A stretch of 64,000 nucleotides of DNA, taken from positions 41,533 to 105,532 of the forward strand of contig MU401588.1 in the NCBI GenBank assembly GCA_022579005.1, in the 5' to 3' direction. Position 1 is the stretch's first letter. Every line of letters starts with the position of its first letter. This stretch comes from Poronia punctata (lineage: Eukaryota; Ascomycota; Sordariomycetes; Xylariales; Xylariaceae). This document shows, piece by piece, positions 34,230-46,000 of this stretch. The notes beneath the pieces are model-generated. The model ran no database searches. It had not been told where the DNA came from and saw nothing but the letters and a program-made list of their open reading frames with translations. The translations under genes and the position numbers were made by a program.

Positions 34230-36527
34230 TTACCACACCCTCACACCATTGCCCCCCCACTCACACCACTGCTGTCTCAACACATCCTCCGGCAAGATGG
34301 TAACTTCGAAAGCGCACGGATCCCTCGACTCGGCGGCCTCGATCCCGGCAATCATGACGCGACAATGTTCCTCCAGCTCAAACTCCAGCGGACCCGCGAC
34401 TTCTCTGTGATTTTCGTACCATTTTAAAGCCTGTTCGATATTATAGTAGCTCATCAACGAGCCGAAGCTCTCGCAGATGTTGTGGCATGAGCTGGTGCTG
34501 TGCATGGCGATATTATTCGCCAGACGTCTGGATTCGTCGAGGAGCATCTCGACTGCTGTGCGGGGAGGAGCAGTGTTGTTGTTGTCCGTTATTGTTGTTA
34601 ACCCCGTGATTAAAGCTGGGTCGCAATTTTCCAGGTTGGCGCGCAGAAAGGGGTTGTCCAGAACCGTCATGTATAATCCCAACAAAACGACCCAGTAGAA
34701 ATGCATCATGCGTTGACCGTGTATGGCGTCAAAGGTCCAGCCCTCGCGTGTGGGGAGTTTGGTCGGGTATCCGCGGGCCGTGGCGCGTTCGCTCAGATTC
34801 CACTCGGCGAGATCGACGGGAGGCCAGCGGCAAGGGCCGGAGATGCCGGTGATTCTGTATTTCTTTTGCCAATATTTGACTCTCGACGCGATGTCTAGTA
34901 TGCCGTGGAATATCTCTGCTCCTTCCAGGTGTTTTGGCCTGGCCTCTGTCCTACCGTCCATGTCGATGGGTTCTAGTAAGGCGTCGGCACGCTCATACAT
35001 GCCGCATGCTTCGCCTGCGAGGTCGTATAGCCGTTGTAGCGCGTCCTTTTTACGGGTCCGATATGGTCCTTCCATCCAGAGGGGAGAGCCGGCGCATACT
35101 CTCTTTCTTAATCTCAAGCCTTGCACGAACTAGTAAAGCGAGGTACATTAGTTCGCCTGGTCCTCAAAAGCAGGTATAATCTCCTGCGCCAAGGTTTGCA
35201 GCATGGTAGGAGGGGCGAAGCAGAGCAGAGCAGAGCAGAGCAGAGCAGAGCACTTACAAATATAACACGACAGAAGGAATAAATCTGCACATATGGCGGC
35301 ATAGAGACCTTTTCCGGGCCGAGCGACAGTAACACGGCAGCAATACCCTGCATATGCGTCAACCAGCCCGGATTCCCCTTACTCCCAAACTCGCACAGCT
35401 CGAAGACGACGAAGAGAGCAGTAGCGGCGAGTACCTGTAGTGGGGAGCAGGCGCCGAGGTCGAGTCGTAGCTGTTGCACGGCCGCGTTATAAAGTTGCAG
35501 ACCCTTGTCGACGAGCTGTGGTTGGGCATCCACATGGCCGGCCCATCCGAACGCCAAGGCCGACATGGCTAGCGGTAGAGCGTCGACGTCTTTCCGCATC
35601 GACACCAGACTCGCAACCCAGGCCAGCGGTGCCTCCTGCGTTGCTGCCGGCGGCACGCACGTCTCCAAGAACCGGCTTAGGATGTTTTCCACCGCCCACA
35701 TCTGCGTACTCAGGGCGCGCGGCGCTGGTGTCGCCAACGCGAGCGCCTTCTGCTGTTGCTGTTGCTGCTGCTGCTTTGTCCGTCGGGCAGCGTATGGCCC
35801 CACTCTTCGGCTAGCGCCAGGAACGTGGCGGGCTACGGCCGAAGTTTGAAATTGGCTCTGACTCGGACCTTGGGTCTGATTTTGTTGTCTGACATCACCG
35901 CGAACGACGATTTCATGGCCGTTCTGCCAAGCAACGTCCTCGGCGAAGTGGTTCTTGAACCGGACCACATTCTTCCTCTTCTGGCCCGGCGCCGAGGAAG
36001 AGGAGTAGGCGGAAGAACTGCTACTATCGGGAAAGTCGTTGCTGGAGGTGTTGAGGAAGATGATGGGGGTGTCGTATCCCTCGCACTCCCTCACACCTTT
36101 CCGGCACGGCCCGCACCGCGGTCTCCGCTCATCACACTGACGGCGTCCGGGAGATTAGCTCATGGTTCGACATAGAATGATGGGTGTGATATTAGGTAGC
36201 CTATTCCCGTTTGTGAAACAGGTATTATAAAAAACAAAATAAGCTTTCGCATGACTCGGGTACTCGGGTAGTCACATCTCATTCAACGGCAGATGGGGCG
36301 ACCTCAAGTTTTCACCGGTGGAAAAGCTAGCAGCAGTAGGCTCCAGCGGGGGCCCCGTCACGACTCTCGGAATAGGTAGGTTTTAAAGGGGATACAGAAA
36401 CAAACACATTGGGGGGGGGGGCAGCGGACATAAGGGGAATGCTCCTTTTTAATCTAGTTGGAAATCCTACCTTGATCTTCTTCTTCTTGCAGGTCTTACA
36501 ACCCTTTGAACGCGGAATGCCGACCAT
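34230..36527 (-). CDS. Zn2Cys6 binuclear-cluster transcription factor
   Basis: Exons in transcript order: 36527-36471, 36136-35258 and 35129-34230, total 1836 nt, 611 aa; introns of 334 and 128 nt, both GT-AG. The first intron splits the zinc cluster. The joined N-terminus has the six cysteines, spaced C-x2-C-x6-C-x6-C-x2-C-x6-C (residues 10-37), with the basic loop KKKKIK. A polyglutamine run of eight follows near residue 125. The rest resembles the fungal-specific middle-homology region (WVASLVSMRKDVDALPLAMSALAFGW, QVLAATALFVVFELCEF), so it is probably a DUF3468-type regulator. DNA targets and regulated pathway are unknown; the neighbouring lone thioesterase on the same strand is 1.4 kb away. 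Intron 2 begins with a pentanucleotide repeat right after its donor. Confidence 0.88.
35221..35250 (-). repeat. Pentanucleotide repeat (CAGAG)6 in the regulator's second intron
   Basis: Six perfect CAGAG units, CTCTG on the transcript, begin directly after the donor GTAAGTG. Length variation here would change intron size but not protein sequence. Confidence 0.85.
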
Positions 36528-37907
36528 TTTTGTCGACTTCGTATTATTTTGCGCCGTTTCTTATCGTCGAGCAGTCGCGTGAGATATTATCGTTCTTCAT
36601 ACCCATTCGGGCTTTAGCGTGGGTCGAGAGTTACCTGGCTCGCATGGGGTGGGAATATTATCTGGCCCATTCCCTAAAATCTATCACTCATGTCTGTACG
36701 CCTCCCCAAGATTGGTAATTGATGCCTCTTCTGATGAGGATGTTGATGATACCCAAGAAGAGGAAGAAGTAGGTTAGCGGGAGAGGGTTGGAAGGATTTT
36801 ATTGATATCGAAAAAAGAAAGAGGATGCTTCTTTGCTTTTCTAGAGCGGCAAAAGTGGTGATAATCTTTGGGTCCAGCTCGTTATTTTAGTAGGTATCAA
36901 TCTACCCCCTGGAAGGCCTCCCTGCTGGCTGGCACGTGCTTGGCGACTTCTACGTATCGGGTTGAAGTGGAGAAAAACAAGATGGGGGCTATAATTTCAG
37001 AACGATTCCATTTGCTGACCCCTTCTTCTTAATTTTCTCTTAGCTTTCTATACGTACACGAGTAGTTTTAGTTAAACCTACTATATTCCTACAGAAAAAG
37101 AGAATAAACAAATTAACCTAGAGCCAGACGACAAAGGGTAAACGACCTGTCGACGTTTCGGAACTTTTGCCAGACAGCGATTAGATAAAGGTAGGGTAGG
37201 TAAGGGGCCAAGAAGTGTGTGCCAACAGCTCCCAGCTGGAAAACATGGCCGATAAGAGGTAAGCGGAGGAAGATAGCCGCAGATCCTCGACTTGGCTTCT
37301 TACTAATATAACCAGACGTTTCGTTACATCGCTCTTTCTTTCTTTTTACTCGTTCCCCCAACCAGCCCTACCCGCCTAACCATGTACCCAGAGGTAATTA
37401 CATGGAGAGCATTCCTCACCGTCTAAATTTGTAAGCCTTCGGGGGCAAACAACCTTTGTGTTGAATTGAAGGCAACACAAACGCCGCTATAAAAGGGGTG
37501 GGAGGCCCCTTCCTCCTAGTCTCCCACGTTGACGTAACCAGTCGATATTGATAGATTATCAATCTTTATGCTAGGTATATCATTCGGAAATGCCCGCCTA
37601 TTTACTCGTAGTTCGACCGACCCAACATAGCATCCTAGCAAAACGTGGGATGCCCCAACGCATAATGTTACCCTGTCAAAACCAAGGAACAATAAAAGAA
37701 TACGAGAGAGAAGGGCCTGTGGGTCGGTCTGACGGTATCTAGCCCGTGGATGGAACAAAATTCATATACATGTATACTCATACTGTAGTAGTCTAACAAA
37801 ATCCCCATATTCTTGAACGTGACCTGAAACGCCATGCATAACCTCTATGTTATGATCCCCTTTTATACTTGTACGCCTCTCAACCCGCTTCACTTCATGG
37901 CTCTTGA
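36528..37907. other. Intergenic region upstream of the Zn2Cys6 gene
   Basis: Promoter of the regulator and downstream region of the thioesterase. TATAAAA at about 37491 on the plus strand leads to no recognisable coding sequence. TACTCGTA occurs near 37601. No supported gene. Confidence 0.55.
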
Positions 37908-38891
37908 CTAGATCTCTTTCTGGGTAAGGCCAAGTTTTTCGAGTTTATCCGCCGCTGCCGAAATCTTGAACGTGATATTCTTAAGCTACCCATGGGATAA
38001 ACATGTCAGTCTCGTCATCACGTCTTCCAACACAGCTATCCATCCAAGAAGAAAAAGTTAGTTAAACTTACGTATCGGTCCTCAAAAATACTAAAGTGAT
38101 GTCCATCGATATCAACGACTTCTTTAATCCAACTAGCCTCCTTATCCAGGTAGAGATCCCATCCAAGGAGGCGGAGATCGCGGGCATAATCGACAAAACG
38201 CTTGTTCTCGTCCTGGACCAGCTCCTTGGCGCGAAGCAGGACTGTGGGCGGGATCTCGGCCTCCCGACCCTTCCAATCGGGTATTTCCCAGTCTCTGATC
38301 ATCAGGCGGGCATGGTACATGTTCAGGTCGACCTTTTCGCGCAAGGTCATGGCTTTGAGTTCCTCGGGCGTCTTCTCCACGGGCCCCGCGTTCAGCTCCG
38401 GCATGTCCCGGAGGTCGTACAAGCGCTTCGTGTACACGCTATCGATCATGACGATGCCGAGAATCCTATACTTTGGCCGTGTTGAGTCGGCCGGCCGGTT
38501 GGCCATCTGCCAGGCCACTTCTATAGAGAGGAGACCGCCCAATGACCAGCCTATTGATCAATCAGGGCAAGTTAGTCGCGTCGCCTGGAGCGTAGGTATC
38601 TACAAAGGGGCAATAGGCCACTCTACCCCCTATTAATATGTCGCCCCCATCAGGGAGAACCTTCTCGATAAGTTCGATGTAGTTGCTGGCCATCCCGGAG
38701 ATGCCACTTTCCCAGTACCCGCCCTCATCGAGCCGAGGGTTATGTATGCCGTAGAGCGTGCGGCCGACTGGGTAAAGACAGTGATAGCTAAAGGTGGTGC
38801 CACCGCCATCGTGTAGAAGAATGAGGGGTGCGGCTTTACGAGGCAGCCAGGGCGTAGCATACCCCTTATAGATGAGGGACGGATTCTCCAT
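37908..38891 (-). CDS. Stand-alone thioesterase (alpha/beta hydrolase, PKS/NRPS type)
   Basis: Exons in transcript order: 38891-38627, 38550-38072 and 37985-37908, total 822 nt, 273 aa; introns of 76 and 86 nt are GT-AG. The fold matches thioesterase domains that release products from polyketide or peptide synthases: PLILLHDGGGTTFSYHCL, TLYGIHNP, then across intron 1 the nucleophile elbow IGGWSLGG with Ser91. The acid is probably Asp125 in VMIDSV and the base His239 or His240 in DGHHFSIF. The last exon encodes only 25 residues. No synthase lies within this window, so substrate and pathway are unknown; it could be a type II editing thioesterase or act elsewhere. No signal peptide. Confidence 0.88.
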
Positions 38892-40099
38892 GATGAAAAA
38901 AAGTCAAGATGGATAAATACTCGTAGTCGCTCGGGGTGGGGGTTATTGTAAGACAAAAAGGCGACTTGCAGAGGGGAAAGTACAGTAAGATGGGTATTGA
39001 ATTCTTAAAGCCAACTACCAATACCAGTACGCAGAATGGAGCCCCGCAAAAAGACGGAAGAGAAAATATTTAAACAAGGCCACTGAAAAATTCTACGTTT
39101 CACAATATACTTTTCAATCTAAGTGAATCAATGATGGTGATTAACCGAACATTCTTTCTATTGAGCTGAAGCTTCTGAATGAATGTGAATGATCAATGAT
39201 TCAATCTTGGGCCTTACCCATCATGCCCAAAGCTAGACTCGGTAGGTACAGGGACAGACAATGTGATAGGTCCCAAGTGGAGGGGAGGAAGAACTAATAA
39301 AAGTGCACTAGTGAATCCACGTAAATCAGATCGTCGATAGACAATTCTGTACGAGTAGTAAGCGACTGCATTTTATCATCCCAACCGCAAGTTTCTCTCG
39401 GCAATCTAACCTCTCTGATTTGGTGGCTGTTGCTGTTGATGTGCATCAATGAAACGGCAATACCGACGTGTAACAAGATGTAACCCTTGGCTACATAAGA
39501 CACTTCCGAACTTGCTGTGCCTGAATGCCCAAGTTCGGTACCAAGCAGATCTATTGGGAAACCATCGCGGTCTGTGGGGACAACTACGTCTGTTAAACAC
39601 CCACTGCGCGTACAGTGCTATATTGCCTTGATGCAGGGACAGTCACCGTGTTTGTGTACTGTGTCACAATGCATTCCTGAAGCCGTCTGTCTCTCTCACC
39701 TTTTGGATTTGCACTGTACCATATCATATACTCGTAGACAGCTTTTTACGTGTACAAGTAACCGCGAATTCTAATGATACGTAATCACACATGCTTTCCA
39801 TAGGTACTCATAAACTAAACATGGCCCGCGGTCATATGGCTGTGAGGTACTGCTTCTTTCTGTGCTGAGTTTGTGCTACTTTTTTCACCCTGAGAGCAAA
39901 GATGCCCTCGGGCGCACGTAGATTAAGCTTCATTTTACAAGCATCCAGCAAGTTTTCAACTCTTACACAATATTTGCTTCTCTCTCCTTCCTTCTCGTTC
40001 TGCCCTTTCCCCCTATTCTTTCATAAGCAAAAGCTCAAACATCAGGTTTTTACAGTAGAAAGGCTCTGAAATCAACATAATCCCATCTCTGCAAATGTC
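38892..40099. other. Intergenic region between the thioesterase and the DUF3638 gene
   Basis: No supported gene; frames are under 90 codons. TACTCGTA/TACGAGTA occurs near 38919, 39349 and 39731. It contains the thioesterase promoter and the DUF3638 gene's 3' end. Confidence 0.55.
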
Positions 40100-43000
40100 T
40101 CACTCAAAGTCTGCAGGTGTCAAGAGCCGGCTGTCAAGGATCTTGCCCATGTGAGTTCTATCAATTGTCTCACAATTCCAGCGGATCTTGGCCAGGAAGA
40201 TTTTGAAAAACTCCACTGGGCTGTTGCGGAACCCAGACTCGCCTCCGATGCGCCCGGTACTGTCCTGGCAGATGAAGCCGTCTGCTCCGATAGTCTCGCC
40301 CTCTTTCGAAAGCTGGTGGGCCAGGCCCAGGAAGTCGCAGACGGCCACATATTCAGTGTAAGAGCTCAGGTAGAGTTGGCCCGCAAAGAGGTTCAACTCG
40401 GTAATGAGCCTACCAGGAACCTTCCGGCTCGCCAAGGATTGCGGGACCGTATACAAATCGAGCTTCTCGAGTGATGGGTAACCAAGATTACGACGGGGTC
40501 CATACAGATGTAGAGCGACAAAGCTAGAGGCTCTAATATCCTCAAGCAGCTCGTTCGCCTCAAAGGGGCTAATAATCATCATATGACTGGCGTCGTCTTG
40601 TGGCGATTCAGCTCCGGTGAGCACCCATTGGACTGAACGCTTATACGCATCTGTGTACGCTGTCGCTGATGGCTTGGTCTTGATGGTCCGTGCGAAGTCT
40701 CTCGAAATGAGCACCCCGCGGCGGAACTGGGCAACGTCGAAAACGGCGCCCGCACTTGTATCTCCCATTGACACAAATGCTGCCATGTACCCGTTCGACT
40801 CTTCGACTATTTTCCCTGTTTTTATAAAAGCTCGCACGTCTCGAGATATTTTGGGGGTCTCATGCTGGACGGGCTTTGGCCGTTCATCTTGCCTCTCGAC
40901 CTCAACTTCCGGCGCAAGTTCCCTCTCCTGTTCCTCCAGGAAAGCAGTCGTGTTATCCTTGATATCCTTGAACTGGCGGCAGCGAAGCGTGATAGCATCT
41001 TCCCCATCTTCGCCTTCACCCTCTTCGCCCTCCTCTTCGCCTTCATCTTCGTAGCCCTGGGCGGGTCGATATTGACGTTCTAAGGTAGTGCCCTCATCCT
41101 CCAGGAATGACTCGGCAAGTTCCTGTGTCAAGATATCGCCATTGGCGTGGCATTCGGCCCATAATTCCTGGTGTGTTGCCTGCCTCCGGCCCTGGGCTGC
41201 CCATAGGGGAATGTTGCGCTTGGTATCCTCCCAAGTCTCCGTGATAGACCAGGCAAGGATATCAGAGACCGAAATACCTGGCTCGGGAGGCGGGTCGGCA
41301 CTCGATAGGCGCCGTTGGACTTTTGAACTTATCTCTTGTGGGACGCAGAAGACAACGGACTGCCCCTCTCCTAGGAGTCTCATTCGCATACATGCTGCTC
41401 GTGTTAGTGGAAGACTTTCGACATTAGATTTTCAGGGGAAAATGAACCGGCGCATACCTTGCATCAAGCGATCCTTGGTGAGGTTTGCCCCTAAAGTCAC
41501 AGCTGCACGATAATAGCGAGGCAATCTCAGCTCGGTACCTCGTGTGTGCGCTTCGTCCAGGAATATAAGGCAAAGGTCGAGTTGACTCATGTATGGAGAT
41601 ACCTGCAGCAGCTCAACATGGCCTTCACGATCGACCACCGCCAGTTCATCATCTACATTGAAGAAAACAGCTGCTTCGGTTCCTTCCACATCCTGGATAC
41701 TGGACAGCCACTCTTGCGCCATGTCCAGGTTGTCGAGCTCCAGTACCTGTGCCCCCACGTCGAGGATAACTCTCACCTCCGGATCCATTCGGATGACCAT
41801 ATCTAGCAAAAGTTTAGCGTCCGACACATATCCATTCACTTGCGAAGGCATCAAGGCGACGGAATTCTCCGGTTGTAGTAGGTTCTCCAAAACCAGAGCG
41901 TTCGTGTGTTGCTGTTCTCTCAGGTCAAGTTGATCCACAGTCAGAGGAAGAACGGCACGTGAGTCATTTGTTCCACTGAACCCCGTCGTAGGGTATGTCT
42001 TGACTTTGCCGATGTCCCAGCCAGACGCACAGAGCTTGGACGGAAATTCCTTCATCTCCTTTGGAAACACATTGTTGGCGAGGAAGTAATTGATGGCCCC
42101 CTGAGAAAAGCGAAGGTGCGGGAATATCTCTTCTTCGCACGTTACGCGATCTTCCAGGTTGACACCGCCGAGCTGTTGAAATTCCATTGGCAGATCCGTA
42201 CAGCCCCGGACCCAATCTTGAAATTCTACGTCTGCCTGATCCGAGTTTAAGACGTGACGGAATGCTAGTGCTAGCTCCTCATTACTAAGACCACCGTAGT
42301 AATAACTCAAATGAGTCAGAACAATGACCACATCCGGGTGGCTGAACTCTGACCGCGGCGTCGGGCTATCTTTAGCTCGGAATGGCAATGCGAGTTTGGT
42401 CGCTGGTCGTCTATGGACATCACATCCATAATCAACTCTCCATCGCTTCTGTCTGAAGCAGAAGTCCAGAACTCCACCGGCCAAGAGGCCGCGCAGTAGC
42501 AACAGAGTCTCATGGGAGTTGGCCCAGAACCCTGTAGGGTTATCGTCTTCGACGACACTGATGACAGCGGGGTTCGGTACTGGCTCCGTGATGTAACTGA
42601 AGACAGCTCTGCGAAATTCACTTCCTTGCCTCACAATGGGGAAGCCTCTTAGCCCCTTGGAGCAGATGTCGTGTGCTATACGCAACATGATTTGGTACTG
42701 TACATCTGCAAGAAACGTACGAGTCCGTGGAAACCCCCCATTCGGCTGAGGAGTTACCATGATAGCGTCGGGGAAGCTGCTACGTACATCTGGCACCGCG
42801 GCCCGAAAGATGTCTAAGACAGTCTGGATGCGCAACCAACGCTCTGGACTGTATGGGATCGGCCGTTGCAGGCCTATGGTGTAGACGAGCTCGAACTTTA
42901 CACTGAAGTTTTCGTCACTTTCGTCAACAATGTCGCGGGAGTGAGTATCGAGGAACCGGAGTGTCTGGGTCAAGATCTGGCTTGTCCGCGAGTTCCCAGA

Positions 43001-46000
43001 CAGAGTCGACTCGATCCCCATGAGCATGAACGAGAGAATATTTTCCGGGTGAGTGAGAAGTATTCCGCCCGAACTCTTACACTCATCTAGTAAATGACGG
43101 ATAATTTCCGAGCTAGCTTCATCGACTTTGAGTGCGCGAGAGAAAGGGAGGTGATATATTTGCCTGTTCAGTACGCCGCCAAGCTTGGCAACCAACATTT
43201 GGAGCATCTGCTTGGACTGCGGCTTCGCTACGACCACTCTGACTAATCGGGTAGTATCTGCAAGAGAAGCTGCAATAGTCGGAATAATTACCGATGACTT
43301 GCCTTCTCCCATGTTGAGCTGCATAACTGCGTTTTTGCCACTAATCACTGTCAGTCATCTCTGTCCCGAATACCACCTGGATGTATCCAACACCTTGGGT
43401 GCGGCACGGCGCGACAGCCACCCGAAAGTGCTTGACCAAAAACGGGCGAGTAGAAGGCTAATCAGAAAATGTAGGTACTCACGATGGTGGATCCCGCATT
43501 TGGCCTGATATCTGTTCTTGGACGCTTCTTATCAATATTCCGCTCTCTACTTCCAGGAGAAGCGATTCCGGGTGCTCGTAAGGGTCCCAATTGGTATGAC
43601 CCGGGTTATCGAGTTCTTTCTTAAGCGCAGCCAGGTCCTCAATAGCAGCAAGAAACCGATATGCCTGCTGGAGCTTGGTGAGGCTAACGCCATAGGCGAT
43701 TATGCATCTCTTCCAGCCTTCTGATAGCCTGGCCCATCTCTTGCGGACTAGTCGCCGCAAAAAGAAGATCGGATGTGGCTGGGGAAAATGTTGCATGGCA
43801 GAATCCGCAACCACTGCATGTGCGCACCTATTCAACCGCTGTTGTATGCATTTCATGACTGCAGCTTCCATGGCGGAGTAAACTGCCCGGACAGTGCCCT
43901 CACATGCTTCCCGGTGTTGGACAAAGAGCGCGCTTAGCTCATCAAAGTCGGTAAGGACTTCATAGCCAGGATCTTTTTCGCGAAGAGCCGCCAAACTGCT
44001 TGCCATATCTGCCATGTAGTTTACTTCGTACTCAGAGTCTACCAGCTTATCAAGGCGTGAGAGTAAATGGGGGAGAAGCGATGAGTCCCCTTTCCCTTGC
44101 GGCCTAACATGAATATATGTCATGTCAAGATCGACGCCCATTGCCGGTCCGATTTGTGGCGCGTGTTCAGCAAAGATTTCGCCACTGGTGACGAAGCCTC
44201 GAATTTTACGCGTCTTTCTATGAGGGGGGAGGGGCATGCAAAATGATGCCTCGGTTATTCTTGAGGTTCGGGGCAAGCTATCGTCGACATGGGCAAGGTA
44301 TTCCCGCAGACGTATATTGTTAGAACAACAGTGGAAAATGTGCCGTGTACGTGCCATGGCCTTATCGACTTTAATAAACTTGGACCAGACACGGCCTCCA
44401 GACACCTTAGGCTGGTGCAGCTGTTCACACGGCCACTGCTTCAAGAGGGCCTTCGCGAAAGCCCCGAGACCTTCATCACGCCTTTTCTCGAATTCCCTTC
44501 GCCTACGGCACCGCAGGCCTTCCTCCGTTTCGTGGCCATTATTTGTAATGTCACTTACGAAGTCTTGTGCAAGTTCGAAGTCAATGGTCGTAGGGGTCAG
44601 CTCCTGCAATAGTTGAAATTTCGTGGGCTCAAGCCCATAACGGAGTTTGAAAGATTTATTATTCGGAATTGCAATGTTCATCGTATCAGGAGATGTAAAA
44701 GCCGCAGCGAGGACGTGGATCATAGTCATATCCGCATCCTTGGCAAATGCTAAAGTGGCAAGCCATATCATGACGCGGTATACATTCCGATCTCCTTTGG
44801 TCGCCCTGAGAGCTTTGAGGAATCGCAGGAATGACTGGGCAGTGTTTTCGGACGAGTCAACGAGCAGAGCTGCGTCGTAGCGGAATTTCTCCCCGGGGTC
44901 GGGCTGGGAGGCGCTCAGGGTTCCTTGCACTCCACAAAGAACATGCCAAAGATGCACTCCAACATCGCCTTCTATTTCTACTCGAGGCATGAACTCATCT
45001 CGGTATATAATTGACGACATAGACAGCGCCCTCATACACTCCTTTGAGCTGTGTGAGCGGTCACGTTGCGAATAGTCACTGTCGAATTTCTTAATCGACC
45101 ATTCTGCACCGAAACCCGAGGATCGGAAGGCGGCGGATCGGATCTTCTCGCGCTTCACGAGCAAAGCGTGGATAGTCCGAAATGACCGGGGTATTTCAAG
45201 AGGCTCAGTCCCGAATACACGCATACTTTCAAAATGCTTCAGTATGGAGCGGACGCTTTCGTAGTATCCGCTATGCTGTGCAAGGAATCCTAGCTTCGAG
45301 GACCAGTGCACAGTCGCCATTTCTGTCGCATTTTTTGGATAAAACTCTCTCTGCGGAGTGAGCATCGAAATCTGGAGGAGTAAATCCTCATCTTCTTGGC
45401 TGACTGTCAGGAATGATCGGACGGCGGCGGATCTTAATATCACCAGTGCGGCCTCAGTTCCCGTCAAGCCCGTCAGCGGGTCAGGCAAACAAAAGGTGGT
45501 CAAGGCGTGAAGGTAAGCGAGATATATCTTGCTTCTCATGGTGCCATTGTCAATGATACGGCCAAGCTGCCGGTCCACCTCGTATACAATGGTCTTGGCC
45601 GACGAATCCGCCTCCACGTTGACCCAGACATGATGGCCCTGGACCTCATGAGATATAGCTCCATTTGGTATGATCACTTTATCTCTGCCACCTGGCTTTT
45701 TACTTTTCAAGACAAGCTTGCTCTTGAGCCCTATCAATGTTCCGATTCCTTGGTCCTCGTGTATGCTCATCCCGCGGTGCTGGTGGCACCCAATCGAGCC
45801 GCTGACTGAACTTGTCGAGAACGTGAGCTGCAATCTTGGTAAGTCGATGTATAGGCAGGACTCTGGGGAAACCGTGATATGGATATGTGAAGGATCCTCC
45901 AGGGCTTTGAAGACTCCATGGAGCCTCAGCGCTGTTGGACTTTGCTTGCTCACTAGCAATCTATCTTGATTAGTCAACTGCCAACCATTGCTTCCCAGTA

